DNA from: Calditrichaceae bacterium
GTDB lineage: Bacteria; Calditrichota; Calditrichia; RBG-13-44-9; J075
Direction: 5' to 3'
NCBI GenBank assembly: GCA_013360445.1
Contig: JABWBP010000031.1
Location: forward strand, 1-64,000
Length of the DNA: 64,000 bases
Position numbers and translations under genes: made by a program
In this document: one piece after another, positions 18,714-27,673 of the stretch
How the letters are laid out: each line of letters begins with the position of its first letter
Position numbering within the stretch: the stretch's first letter is position 1
Notes under the pieces: generated by a model
What the model saw: only the letters and a program-made list of their open reading frames with translations
Told to the model about the DNA's origin: nothing
The model's database searches: none

Positions 18714-18832
18714 TGGGGGTAATGCGTAATGCGTAATGCGTAACTCGTAATGTTTAACTTGTATTGCGTAGTGCGTATTCCGTTTTTATTACGCATTACG
18801 TTTCACGCATTACGCAATCCGCAATCTTTTAA
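18714..18832. repeat. GTAATGC/GCATTAC word array
   Basis: GGTAATGCGTAATGCGTAA words on the left, TTACGCATTACGTTTCACG and related words on the right. Same family as 6428-6520, with the same self-complementary plan. Confidence 0.85.
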
Positions 18833-18839
18833 CCGCCGG

Positions 18840-18857
18840 AGTATAAGCGATTATACT
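18840..18857. promoter_or_regulatory. Palindrome upstream of the SDR gene
   Basis: AGTATAA-gcga-TTATACT, 7-bp arms, immediately upstream of the ribosome binding site of the SDR gene (ATG 18881) and facing the TspO-like gene. A candidate operator for a dimeric regulator; the regulator is unknown. Confidence 0.4.
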
Positions 18858-18880
18858 GAAAAATTCAAGGGAGCAAACTT

Positions 18881-19825
18881 ATGGCAAGTACGAACGAACT
18901 TCACGTGGTGCTGGGGGCCAGCGGGGGGCTGGGGAAGGCGGTGGTGCGGGAACTCGCTGCACAGGGCAAAAGAGTGCGCGCCGCCAATCGCAGCGGCCGG
19001 GCGGAAGCGCCCCCGGGCGTGGAAACGGCGGCCTGCGACGCCGCCAACCCGGAGCAGGTGCGGGAGGTTTGCCGGGGAGCGCGGGTGGTGTACCACTGCG
19101 TGAACGTACCCTATCCGCAATGGTTCGCCCTGCTCCCGCCGATTACGGAGGCGATCATCGCAGGCGCGGCGGCGGCCGGGGCCAAGCTGGTCGTGGGCGA
19201 CAATCTCTACATGTACGGCCCGGCGAGCGTTCCCCTGCGGGAAGACCTGCCCAATAACGCCGTTTCCCGCAAGGGGCGGCTGCGGGCGGAATTGGCAAAC
19301 AAATTATTGGAAGCTCACCGCCAGGGAAAAGTGCGGGCGGCAATCGGGCGCGGCTCGGATTTCTACGGGCCGGGGGTGCTCAACGCCGTGGCCGGGGAGC
19401 GGCTCTTCGCGGCGGCCCTGCAGAATAAAACCGTGAACCTGATCGGCGACCTGGACCAGCCCCACACCTACACCTTTATCAACGACTTTGCGAAGGGCAT
19501 GCTCACCCTGGCGGAACGAGAAGAGGCCCTGGGGGAGGTCTGGCACCTTCCCAACGCCGAGACCCTCACCACCCGGCAATTTGCGGAACTGGTATTTCAG
19601 CAAACCGGAACCCGCCCGGCCGTTCGCGGGGCCGGGCGCGGGTTGGTCGCCCTGTTAGGCCTGTTCAATCCCATCCTGCGGGAGCTGAAAGAAGAACTGT
19701 ATCAATTCCAGCAGCCCTTCATCGTGGACCACGGCAAATACGCCCGGGTCTTCGGAACGCAGATCACCCCCCACGAAGAGGCGATCCGCCAGACTTTGGA
19801 GTGGTTCCGGGGGCGGGGGGAATAG
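18881..19825 (+). CDS. NAD(P)-dependent epimerase/dehydratase-like SDR protein
   Basis: 314 residues. Rossmann start VVLGASGGLGKAVVREL, NAD-binding loop AANRSGRAE, acidic DAANPEQV. The usual YxxxK pair is replaced by a YMYGP stretch without a clear lysine, so it is atypical extended SDR and may bind rather than reduce its ligand. Relatives are annotated NmrA-like or nucleoside-diphosphate-sugar epimerases. AAGGGAG precedes the ATG. It is followed by convergent ribA, and shares a control region with the TspO-like gene. Confidence 0.75.
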   Translation: MASTNELHVVLGASGGLGKAVVRELAAQGKRVRAANRSGRAEAPPGVETAACDAANPEQVREVCRGARVVYHCVNVPYPQWFALLPPITEAIIAGAAAAGAKLVVGDNLYMYGPASVPLREDLPNNAVSRKGRLRAELANKLLEAHRQGKVRAAIGRGSDFYGPGVLNAVAGERLFAAALQNKTVNLIGDLDQPHTYTFINDFAKGMLTLAEREEALGEVWHLPNAETLTTRQFAELVFQQTGTRPAVRGAGRGLVALLGLFNPILRELKEELYQFQQPFIVDHGKYARVFGTQITPHEEAIRQTLEWFRGRGE

Positions 19826-19976
19826 GCAAGTAGGCAGTCAATGTCGTTTAGTTAAGGGCATCGAGACTAAAATTCACTATTCTGAGTTCACCGTTCACAA
19901 TTCACAATTGCTATAATAGTGAATGGGGAATAGTGAATGCTTGACTAAATGGCATTGACTGCTTACTGCCCTGCGC
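19826..19976. repeat. Nested complementary words, TTCACTATT/AATAGTGAA
   Basis: The outer arms are GGCAGTCAATGtcgTTTAGT and ACTAAATGGCATTGACTGC. The inner arms are TTCACTATTCTGAGTTCACCG and AATAGTGAATGGGGAATAGTGAATGC. The gap is thus one large two-level hairpin between the convergent SDR gene and ribA. The inner word family recurs at 61092-61220. Confidence 0.8.
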
Positions 19977-20618
19977 TCAGCACGCCGCTTCTAACTTCGG
20001 ATAGGGCGCGGGAAGGTCGATGAGGTGGCCGGATTTTTGGGATTTGGTATAGAGGTAGAACCGGTTCACCGGGTTGGGTTCGATAACTAAGGGAACCCGC
20101 TCGGCCACCGCGACGCCGAAGGCCTCCACCCCGGCGATTTTTTGGGGATTGTTGGTCAACAGGCGGATGGATTTCACGCCCAATTTGTGCAGCATCGCCG
20201 CGGCCACGTCGTAGCGGCGCAGGTCGTCGGGAAAGCCCAATATATGGTTGGCTTCCACGGTATCGTAGCCCTGCTCTTGCAGCGCGTAGGCGCGGATTTT
20301 ATTGCCCAGGCCGATTCCCCGCCCCTCCTGGCGCATATAGAGCACCATACCCCGCTCCTGTTCGGAAATATACTTCAGGGCGCTTTGCAGCTGCTCCCGG
20401 CAGTCGCACTTCAGGGAGCCTAACACCTCGCTGGTGAGGCATTCGGAGTGCACCCGCACCGGGATCTGCTCCCCGTCCCCGATCTCGCCTTTGATAATCG
20501 CCAAATGCTCTTTATGATCAACGGTGTTGCGAAACACAACCACCTTGAAATCGCCGTACAGGGTCGGAAGATTGGTCTCGGCGTAAATCGAAACCTTTTC
20601 CTTCAGACGAACAGGCAT
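19977..20618 (-). CDS. ribA: GTP cyclohydrolase II (first copy)
   Basis: 213 residues, a stand-alone RibA without the DHBP synthase domain. Opens GTP to give the pyrimidine precursor of riboflavin, flavins and lumazines. Zinc ligands in HSECLTSEVLGSLKCDC (C-x10-C-x-C), substrate loop RQEGRGIGLGNKIRAYALQ, catalytic Tyr/Arg in the YDTVEAN and LRRYDVAA region. Start ATG with AAAGGAG ideally placed. A second copy at 33192-33848 is obviously paralogous (shared TNLPTLYG, VHSECLTSEVLGSLKCDCREQ). No FMN riboswitch core was found upstream of either. Confidence 0.95.
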   Translation of the reverse strand: MPVRLKEKVSIYAETNLPTLYGDFKVVVFRNTVDHKEHLAIIKGEIGDGEQIPVRVHSECLTSEVLGSLKCDCREQLQSALKYISEQERGMVLYMRQEGRGIGLGNKIRAYALQEQGYDTVEANHILGFPDDLRRYDVAAAMLHKLGVKSIRLLTNNPQKIAGVEAFGVAVAERVPLVIEPNPVNRFYLYTKSQKSGHLIDLPAPYPKLEAAC

Positions 20619-21225
20619 GTGAAGCTCCTTTCCACAGTTTGATGAGGTTGCAAACCACGTGCACGCTCTTAGATGATCGATTTGCGGATTGGATACAGGG
20701 TATTTTTGCCGGGGAAATAATTTCGACTCTATTGGCAGAATGATCGATCGGCAGAATAATTACGAATCATTTTCTGAATCATTCTGCCATCAAAAATCAT
20801 AGCAAGAAGGCGTTCCCTTTCGGTCACGAAATTTGAAAATTTTGATCATATACTCGTTAAGGCTAAAAATTGGATTTTACCGCAGAGAGCGCGGAGGGCG
20901 CAGAGTTTTTGTTTTTTATAAAATTACCCTCTGCGATCTTTGCGCTCTCCGCCCCAAGGGGGCTCCTTCGGAGCGGTTAAAAAAAGCTAAAATTAACCCT
21001 TAATGAGTATAATTGAACGGTGGAGGGAAATATGGGCCAACTCTTAGCGGGCATCTGTCAAGAGGAGTGCAGAATTTATTCCGCACGGTTAGTGCAAAAT
21101 GAATTTTGTGGCAAGGCCACTCCTTTCCGAAGGAATCTACGATCGGAGCACTCCTTTGCACACCCAATGACCACCAATGACTACCAATGACCATCAATGA
21201 CTACCGAAGGACCAGCAAATGACCA
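20619..21225. other. 607-bp region of intergenic repeats, no gene
   Basis: Three different self-complementary elements: GGCAGAATGAT... / ...ATCATTCTGCC (20739-20790), the GCAGAGAGCGC / GCGCTCTCCGC family (20882-20953) and a 9-bp CAATGACCA/CAATGACTA run (21170-21200). The small open frame at 21000-21197 has no supporting features. Confidence 0.7.
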
Positions 21226-24012
21226 CTACCCCTCTCTCTTCCGGAGGGTTTCCTTGAGAATCTTCGCCACTTCGTTCATGTGGTAGGGTTTGGGCAGGAA
21301 GCCGTCGATGTGGGAATATTTGTGGATGATTTTTTCCTGGTCGGCATAGCCGCTGGAGAGCAGGATACGGATCTTCGCATCGATGCGGTGGATCGCTTTG
21401 ACCGTGGCGATCCCGTCCATGTGCGGCATGGTGTAATCGACGATGGCCACGTGAATGTTGGGGGTGCTGCGGGCAATCCGCAGGGCGTTTTCCCCGCTCT
21501 CCGCGGCCAGCACGTTGTAGCCTAAGGTAACCAGCAGCTCGCTGAGGGTTTCCCTTATGCCCGCTTCGTCGTCCACGATCAAAATATTCTCATGGCCGTT
21601 CGCCGCCGGCGCGGGCGCTGTTACGGCCGCGGGGGCGGCAATCTCCGCCGGCTTCAGATAGACGTGAAACGCGGTTCCCTTTTGCAGCCGGGATTCCACC
21701 GCGATGTGCCCGCCGTGGCTCTGCACAATGCCGTACACCACCGCCAGGCCCAGCCCGCTGCCCTGGTCCACGCTCTTGGTGGTAAAAAACGGATCGAAAA
21801 TTTTATCCAAATGCTCCGGGGCGATTCCCGCGCCGGTGTCGCGCACGCTGATCTTCACGTAGCGCCCCGCCGGCCCGTTTGGGGGGGTAAACTCTTGCAG
21901 AGCGGTCTGGAACGTCAGAACGCCCCCCTGCGGCATGGCGTCGCGGGCGTTCAGCGCCAGGTTCATCAGCGCCTGGTTGAGGTGGGTTTCATCGGCGTTG
22001 ACCGGGGGGGCCGCGGGGTCCAAGCGCAATTCGATTTTGATCCGGCTGCCCAGGGCGTTGCGCAGGGTTTCGGCCAGCCGGCGGATCAGTTGATTGGGCG
22101 AGAGCGGGGCCAGGTTCACCTCGTGGGTGCGGGAGAACATCAGCAATTGGCGGTTCAGCTCCGCGGCCCGCTCCGCCGCGGTCTGGATGATGGAGGCACG
22201 TTTCAGCGCCTCTTCCCGGTCGCCGGCTTTGGCGCGCAGCAAATCCACGTTGGGGATGATGATTCCTAAGATGTTATTGAAATCATGGGCGATCCCGCCC
22301 ACCAGGGTTCCCAAACTTTCCATTTTCTGCAAATGGAGCACCTGCCGGCGGGAATCTTTCAACTCGGAATTGGCCTGTTCCAAGCGCCCGGCTTTTTCGC
22401 GCAGGGCCTGGAACAGGCGAATCTTGTCCAGGGTGATGGCGGATTGGTGCGCCAGGGCGGTGATGAGGTGCATATCTTCGGTGAAGAAAACCCCCTTGCG
22501 GCGCTGCACGTACACCGCCGCCCCGTATTTATAATCCCGGTCGCACAGCGGTACGGTGATGAGGTAGAGCGCTTCCGGCTTGCTGATTCCCAATTCCGCC
22601 AGATCGGGCGCTTGCACGCTCTCTTCCGCCAGATAGAAGGATTGATTCTCCCGGTAGGTTCGCCAGACCGCGCCCCGGCCCTCCCCGATGGAGCGCAACC
22701 GCTGCAACAATTTTTCCGGATGGGATTTGACCGGGGCGAGGTGGTTCTTGCGTTCATCCCATAAAAACACCGCGCACTCCTCGGCTTCCACCAGCTCGCT
22801 GCCGGCGGAGACCAGCAGCTCCACGATCTCGCGGTTGGAATTGCAGCGGAAGATGTCGTAGCTGACCTTGATGAGGCTGGCTAACTTCCGGGCATATTTC
22901 ATGTTTTTGTCGTGGGCGGCTTCTAACTCCGCGGTCTTTTGCAGCAATTTTTGATTGAGCGCGGCAAGGCGGTGCTGGTTTTCCAGGATTTCCTGCTGGG
23001 TGAGGAACTTATCGGAAACGTCCAAAATGGCGGCCACCAGCGCCCGGGCTTCCCCCTGCGCTTCCCGAAGCACGGCCACGTTGATTTCCACGATCTTTTT
23101 GCGCCCGCCGGGAAACCCGATCGCGGCCAGGTAGCCTTCCACGTTGCCCCCGGAGGCGGCTAAGTGGCTCCGGATGATGTTAAAATCATTCGCCCCGAGC
23201 AGTTTTTCCAGGTTGGCGGCCGCTAATTCCGCGGGATCGATTTCGAAAAATTCAGCGGCGCTTCCGTTGGCCTGCAAGATTCTGCCGGAGGGATCGGCTA
23301 ATAGAAGGGGAACCGGGGTGAGCTGGAAAAGGGAGCTTTGCCGGGAGTGGGGCGGGGGCGCGCCGCCTCCTTCTCCCGCAAGCGCCGCGGCGGCAAGAGG
23401 ATCTCTCCCGGCCTCGAAATATTCTTCGATAATTTTGGCGGCCAGCTGCGCCGGGCGGGAGAGCGCCCGGGCAAACAGCGCGGTGAGCAGCGTTAGGAGC
23501 GCGCCTAAAATGCCGGTAAAGAGGATAACCTCGCGGATTTTGCGGGACATTTTTTCATCCAGCCAGCGGCGATTGAACCCGGCCGCCAGGTATCCCTGGG
23601 TTTCCCCGTTGTAGATGACCGCCTGGCGAATCAGCAAATACCCATCAGCCTCCAGGCCGTCGCGGTTGGACTGGCGGAAGCGGTTGAGCAGGGAGACGTG
23701 CTCCTCATCCCGCAGCCCGAAAACGCGCTTCCCGCTCGCGGCGGAAAGGTAGAGAAAAGAAATTTCTTCCCGGTCGGTTAGCGGCTGCAGGGTTTGTTCG
23801 ATAAAATCGATTTGATAGAGCCACAGGCTGGCGGCGATTTTTTCGGAGAGGGTCCCTAATTCCGAGCGCGCCTCCCGGAAAAAATCCTCTTTCAATTGCT
23901 CCCTCTCCCGGTAGAGGGTATATCCCTGGAATAAGATGAGCAGAATGAAGATAACCGCGGATAAAGACCAGAGTTTAAGGCGGATCGAAACCTGATTCAG
24001 CGGCTTTTTCAT
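21226..24012 (-). CDS. Hybrid sensor histidine kinase with PAS, GAF and receiver domains
   Basis: 928 residues from ATG 24012 (CGGGAGCAAGCG upstream); a longer TTG start at 24084 is less likely. Membrane helices at about 13-33 and 161-183 bracket a roughly 125-residue periplasmic sensor of the sCache/dCache size. Then PAS (about 225-340), coiled-coil, GAF (about 395-545), HisKA with the phospho-His in GGIAHDFNN (about 573), HATPase_c (NLALNARDAMP, DTGAGIAPEHLDKIFDPFFTT, GSGLGLAVVYGI), and a C-terminal receiver with phospho-Asp in VDYTMP (about 858). Kinases of this kind pass phosphate to a separate regulator. None is adjacent, so it is an orphan hybrid kinase. Confidence 0.93.
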   Translation of the reverse strand: MKKPLNQVSIRLKLWSLSAVIFILLILFQGYTLYREREQLKEDFFREARSELGTLSEKIAASLWLYQIDFIEQTLQPLTDREEISFLYLSAASGKRVFGLRDEEHVSLLNRFRQSNRDGLEADGYLLIRQAVIYNGETQGYLAAGFNRRWLDEKMSRKIREVILFTGILGALLTLLTALFARALSRPAQLAAKIIEEYFEAGRDPLAAAALAGEGGGAPPPHSRQSSLFQLTPVPLLLADPSGRILQANGSAAEFFEIDPAELAAANLEKLLGANDFNIIRSHLAASGGNVEGYLAAIGFPGGRKKIVEINVAVLREAQGEARALVAAILDVSDKFLTQQEILENQHRLAALNQKLLQKTAELEAAHDKNMKYARKLASLIKVSYDIFRCNSNREIVELLVSAGSELVEAEECAVFLWDERKNHLAPVKSHPEKLLQRLRSIGEGRGAVWRTYRENQSFYLAEESVQAPDLAELGISKPEALYLITVPLCDRDYKYGAAVYVQRRKGVFFTEDMHLITALAHQSAITLDKIRLFQALREKAGRLEQANSELKDSRRQVLHLQKMESLGTLVGGIAHDFNNILGIIIPNVDLLRAKAGDREEALKRASIIQTAAERAAELNRQLLMFSRTHEVNLAPLSPNQLIRRLAETLRNALGSRIKIELRLDPAAPPVNADETHLNQALMNLALNARDAMPQGGVLTFQTALQEFTPPNGPAGRYVKISVRDTGAGIAPEHLDKIFDPFFTTKSVDQGSGLGLAVVYGIVQSHGGHIAVESRLQKGTAFHVYLKPAEIAAPAAVTAPAPAANGHENILIVDDEAGIRETLSELLVTLGYNVLAAESGENALRIARSTPNIHVAIVDYTMPHMDGIATVKAIHRIDAKIRILLSSGYADQEKIIHKYSHIDGFLPKPYHMNEVAKILKETLRKREG

Positions 24013-24264
24013 GGTAGCGCTTGCTCCCGTGCGCGGCGGCGCCGCAAGGGTAAATTGCCCTGAAATTCCCTTTCGCCAAAGCAATCCGAATGAAACGATC
24101 TTAATTTAGGAGATCGGGCGCAGGGAGTCAAGCGAGATAAACCGGCTGCCGGGCGGTTTTTCGCTTGCTCGTTTACCCCCAGCGCCCTAAATTGCCCGAC
24201 CAGGGAAGATGAAATTGTCGGCGCTAAAGCGGGAAACTCTCACTCAACAGCGAAAGGATACAGC

Positions 24265-25275
24265 ATGGCTCAACACCTGGAAGCGGCGCGCGCGGTTCTG
24301 GCCGGCGTGAAACGGGATTTGATGCGTAAAGCGAACGTGGTGGCGGTGGGGATCGGTTACAAGACCGCCGGGGGAGTGCAAAGCGAGGAGATAGCGATCA
24401 TCTGCTCGGTGGAAAAAAAGCTGCCCGGGGCCGATTTGCCCGCCGCCGACCGGGTTCCCGATTCCTTCCAGGGAATTCCTACGGACGTGATCGAGACCGG
24501 GCGGATTGTTGCGCAGCAGGATCCCACCGGCAAAATTCGCCCGGTTCCGGGGGGCGTGAGCGTGGGGCATCGCGCCATTACCGCGGGAACGTTAGGCTGC
24601 TGGGTGAAAAAGAACGGGGAGTTTCACGCCCTCTCCAACAACCACGTGCTGGCGGACAGCAACCGCGCTTCCATCGGCGACGCGATTTTGCAGCCGGGGC
24701 CGCACGACAGCGGGGTATATCCCCGGGATAGAATCGCCGAATTGAGCGCGTTCATTCCCATCCAATTCGGGGGGCCGGATAATTTAGTGGACGCCGCCAT
24801 TGCCCGGGCGGTGGAAGTGGAAAACGGGGGGTCGGGCTGCGCCTTTGCCGGGGCGATTGCCCGGGTGCTCAACCGCGGGGCTGCGGCCGCGGGCCGGAAA
24901 ACCCGCCTGAAACCGGTGAAAATCAGCGCCATTGAGGACGTCGTGCGCAACGAAATTCTAAATATCGGGGTGGTGAGCGAGCTGGCGGAAGCGACCCTGG
25001 GAATGGAAGTGAAAAAAATGGGGCGCACCACCGGCCTGACCTTCGGCGCGGTGCAGCAGATCGACGCCACCGTGAAAGTGGATTACGGCAACCAGTCGGC
25101 CTTTTTTGTGGATCAGATTATCACCACGGATATGAGCCAGGGCGGCGACAGCGGCTCCGCGGTGGTCGCCAAAAACGATAACAAGCTGGTCGCGCTGCTC
25201 TTTGCCGGCAGCGATACCATAACGGTGATGAACCGGATTCAGAACGTGTTTTCGGCGCTGGGGATTACGTTTTAG
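24265..25275 (+). CDS. Nal1-like trypsin-fold serine protease (first copy)
   Basis: 336 residues, no signal peptide, so cytoplasmic. N-terminal 70 residues form a small domain (KANVVAVGIGYKTAGG, EIAIICSVEKKLP, IPTDVIETG). Then a chymotrypsin-like fold: His in LSNNHVLADS, Asp in NLVDAAIAR, Ser in SQGGDSGSAVV. The family is widespread in bacteria and related to plant NAL1; its substrates in bacteria are not known to me. AAAGGA precedes the ATG. A paralogue with the same order is at 46164 and an N-terminal-domain-only relative at 47282. Confidence 0.85.
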   Translation: MAQHLEAARAVLAGVKRDLMRKANVVAVGIGYKTAGGVQSEEIAIICSVEKKLPGADLPAADRVPDSFQGIPTDVIETGRIVAQQDPTGKIRPVPGGVSVGHRAITAGTLGCWVKKNGEFHALSNNHVLADSNRASIGDAILQPGPHDSGVYPRDRIAELSAFIPIQFGGPDNLVDAAIARAVEVENGGSGCAFAGAIARVLNRGAAAAGRKTRLKPVKISAIEDVVRNEILNIGVVSELAEATLGMEVKKMGRTTGLTFGAVQQIDATVKVDYGNQSAFFVDQIITTDMSQGGDSGSAVVAKNDNKLVALLFAGSDTITVMNRIQNVFSALGITF

Positions 25276-25277
25276 TA

Positions 25278-25440
25278 TGGATTGATGGAGTAATGGAGTA
25301 ATGGATTAATGGAGTGCTGGATTAATGGATTGATGGAGTGCCGGAGTAATGGATTGGTGGGATAATGGATGGTTGGATAACAATTTAACGGTTCAGCCGG
25401 GCGATCCAATACTCCAACAATCCATTACTCCATCACCGCC
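25278..25440. repeat. AATGGA/TCCATT word array
   Basis: The left arm repeats ATGGAGTAATGG, ATTAATGGAG and ATTGATGGAG words. The right arm has the complements (GATCCAATACTCCAACAATCCATTACTCCATC). It separates the convergent protease and recX genes. Confidence 0.85.
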
Positions 25441-25453
25441 TCCCTCCCGGCGT

Positions 25454-26098
25454 TCACTCCTCCACACGATCTATCAGCTTCGCCTCCAACAATACCCGGT
25501 TGACCATCTCCCAGTCGAATCCCTTCCCCTGCAAATGGCGGATCAATTTTTCGCGGCGTTTGGGGAGGGGAACGTGGCGGTGGCGGGCTAAAAATTTTTC
25601 CGCGATTTCCCGGGCGACCTCTTCCTGGGGCTGCTGCTGAAAGAATTCTTCTAAAATCGGCTGGAAAATCGCCGGCGGAACGCCCCGGGAGAGCAGTTTT
25701 TCGCGCAGCAGGTTTTTGCCGCAGGGGCGGAGCAGCAGCTCGTCGTGGATAAACTGGCGGGAAAATTTCTCATCATTGATCAAATCCACCTTTTGCAAAT
25801 CGTTCAGGGCCGGCTCGATAAGCTCCGGCAGGTACCCCTTGCGCAGGATTTTCAGGAGCAGCTCTTTGCGGCTGTGGGGGCGGATGGCCAGGTATTTGAG
25901 CGCCTGATCTTTGGCGCGGCGAACGCCGTCTTCCCGCAGGATTTGGCGGTATTCTTCATCGGAGAAGGATTTCCCCGGCGCAAACCCGTACCTGGCCGCG
26001 GTTTCCGGGCTGAAAATCTGCTCCTCGCCGCTGTCCCAGTAAACGATGAATCGCTCCGGGCGGCGGCGCTTGAACTCGATGTGGATGATCTCAGGCAT
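25454..26098 (-). CDS. recX: Regulatory protein RecX
   Basis: 214 residues. Modulates RecA filament growth. Three-helix RecX repeats are recognisable: ALKYLAIRPHSRKELLLKILRKG, LINDEKFSRQFIHDEL, and a C-terminal KLIRHLQGKGFDWEMVNRVL. The first 60 residues are an extra basic segment (FKRRRPERFIVYW). It lies downstream of recA on the same strand, 271 bp away. The gap holds a nested palindrome that could separate the expression of the two genes. Confidence 0.88.
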   Translation of the reverse strand: MPEIIHIEFKRRRPERFIVYWDSGEEQIFSPETAARYGFAPGKSFSDEEYRQILREDGVRRAKDQALKYLAIRPHSRKELLLKILRKGYLPELIEPALNDLQKVDLINDEKFSRQFIHDELLLRPCGKNLLREKLLSRGVPPAIFQPILEEFFQQQPQEEVAREIAEKFLARHRHVPLPKRREKLIRHLQGKGFDWEMVNRVLLEAKLIDRVEE

Positions 26099-26104
26099 GA
26101 AAAA

Positions 26105-26365
26105 CGGGGGTTGGGTGTTCGGGTGTTATGGTGTTTAAGTCTTTTCAGTACCCGGAAAGATCGAAGTAGCGGAACACTATAAATGCGAATTAAGAGTTGA
26201 AATATATGAATGGATTCGGAGGCGCAGCGGTGCTTAACATCCCCCCTGTCCCCCCTTCAAAGGGGGGACAGGGGGGATGTCGTAAGCCGATTCTAAGCTA
26301 AATCCGATACAGTACTTTCAACCCTTAATTTGCATTATAACACCCGAACACTATAACACTCCGAA
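26105..26365. repeat. Three-level nested hairpin between recA and recX
   Basis: The core is a perfect 44-bp palindrome (26237-26280; 20-bp stem ACATCCCCCCTGTCCCCCCT, loop TCAA). Outside it, GCGAATTAAGAGTTGAAA (26184-26201) pairs imperfectly with TTTCAACCCTTAATTTGC (26316-26333). Outermost, GGGTGTTCGGGTGTTATGGTG (26112-26132) pairs with ATAACACCCGAACACTATAACACTCC (26337-26362). The three layers use three unrelated words. Confidence 0.85.
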
Positions 26366-26369
26366 CAAT

Positions 26370-27431
26370 TTACTCTTTTTTCGCCGCTTTTTTCGGCTCG
26401 GCAGCTTTGGGTTCCTGGGGAGCGGGCTCAGCTTCCTGCGAATCTATGTTGAGTTTCTGGCGCACTAATTTTTCCAGTTTGTCGCGGAACTCCAGGTTCT
26501 CTTTGAGAGACGATTTCACGTTCTCGCGCCCCTGGCCCAAACGTTCCTCGCCGAAATTATACCAGGTGCCGCTTTTTTGCACGATGTTCAACTCCGTGGC
26601 CAGGTCCAGCAGATCGCCCTCTTTGGATATGCCCTCCGAATACATGATGTCGAATTCGCACTCCTTGAACGGGGGGGCCATTTTATTCTTCACCACCTTC
26701 ACCTTGGTGCGGTTGCCGACCAGATCTTCCCCGTTTTTGATCGCGGCCACCCGGCGGATATCAATGCGGATGGAGGTGTAGAACTTCAGCGCCCGCCCGC
26801 CGGTGGTGGTTTCCGGGTTGCCGAACATTACCCCGATTTTTTCCCGGAGTTGGTTGGTGAAGAGCACGCAGGTGTTGGATTTGCTCACTGTGGCGGTCAG
26901 CTTGCGCAGCGCCTGGGACATCAGGCGGGCCTGCAAGCCCATGTGGGAATCGCCCATCTCCCCGTCGATCTCCGCCCGGGGCACCAGGGCGGCCACGGAG
27001 TCGATCACCACCACGTCCAGCGCCCCGCTGCGCACCAGGGTTTCCACAATTTCCAATGCCTGTTCTCCGTAATCCGGCTGGGAGACCAGCAAATTCACCG
27101 TATCCACCCCCAATTTGCGGGCGTAGAGGGGGTCCAGGGCGTGCTCGGCGTCCACGAACGCGGCCAGCCCCCCGGTTTTTTGAGCTTCGGCAATGATGTG
27201 CAGCGCCAGGGTGGTTTTCCCGGAAGATTCCGGGCCATAGATCTCCACGATCCGCCCCCGGGGAATCCCCCCGATGCCTAAGGCGAAATCCAGCGAGATG
27301 GAGCCGGTGGGAATTACGTCCGCCTTGACTTTGGGGCGGTCGCCCAACCGCATAATGGAGCCTTTTCCGAACTGGCGCTCGATCTGGGTCATCGCCAGGC
27401 CGACAGCTTTCTGTTTATCTTCGTTTTCCAT
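26370..27431 (-). CDS. recA: Recombinase RecA
   Basis: 353 residues, full length. DNA strand exchange and SOS co-protease. Walker [14 protein letters not shown], Walker [19 protein letters not shown], and the L1/L2 DNA-binding loops. An acidic-basic tail rich in Pro, Glu, Ala and Lys ends the protein. ATG is preceded by GAGGGAAG. A plausible promoter is TTGTAT - 17 bp - TATATT at about 27486-27514 (minus strand). I see no recognisable LexA box. Confidence 0.98.
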   Translation of the reverse strand: MENEDKQKAVGLAMTQIERQFGKGSIMRLGDRPKVKADVIPTGSISLDFALGIGGIPRGRIVEIYGPESSGKTTLALHIIAEAQKTGGLAAFVDAEHALDPLYARKLGVDTVNLLVSQPDYGEQALEIVETLVRSGALDVVVIDSVAALVPRAEIDGEMGDSHMGLQARLMSQALRKLTATVSKSNTCVLFTNQLREKIGVMFGNPETTTGGRALKFYTSIRIDIRRVAAIKNGEDLVGNRTKVKVVKNKMAPPFKECEFDIMYSEGISKEGDLLDLATELNIVQKSGTWYNFGEERLGQGRENVKSSLKENLEFRDKLEKLVRQKLNIDSQEAEPAPQEPKAAEPKKAAKKE

Positions 27432-27540
27432 ACTCGTGCTTCCCTCAATTGTTAAAATTAATATAGTGAACGAAAATACACGCTCAAATATAAAGCGGGT
27501 GTTTCAGATATACAATAGGAAAAAATGTTAATTTTGGTGG

Positions 27541-27663
27541 CAGTAAAGCGTAACTCGTAAAACGTAACTCGTAATGCGTATTCCGTATTCCGTTTTGCTA
27601 CGCATTACGTTTTACGCATTACCCCGGCTACCCGGGCAGTATGCATTACGCAATACGCAATAG
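27541..27663. repeat. GTAACTC/GTAATGC word array
   Basis: Same family as 6428-6520: GCGTAACTCGTAAAACGTAA words and complements TACGCATTACGTTTTACGC, then CAATACGCAATAG. An extra GC block (CCCCGGCTACCCGGG) is inserted. It lies between recA's upstream region and the end of hypD. Confidence 0.8.
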
Positions 27664-27673
27664 CCATCCCCCC

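Noticed and set aside
20619-20740. FMN riboswitch before ribA (also checked at 33849-33915)
   Set aside because: The conserved six-stem FMN core elements are absent at both copies.
27479-27490. Single CACGCTCAA near recA as a further site of the 9-bp repeat family
   Set aside because: Only one imperfect unit, and the 15-bp spacing to a -35 box is not met.
27432-27540. LexA (SOS) operator in front of recA
   Set aside because: No CTG-N10-CAG or GAAC-N4-GTTC match. TGAAACACC and TTGAGCGTG are partial at best.
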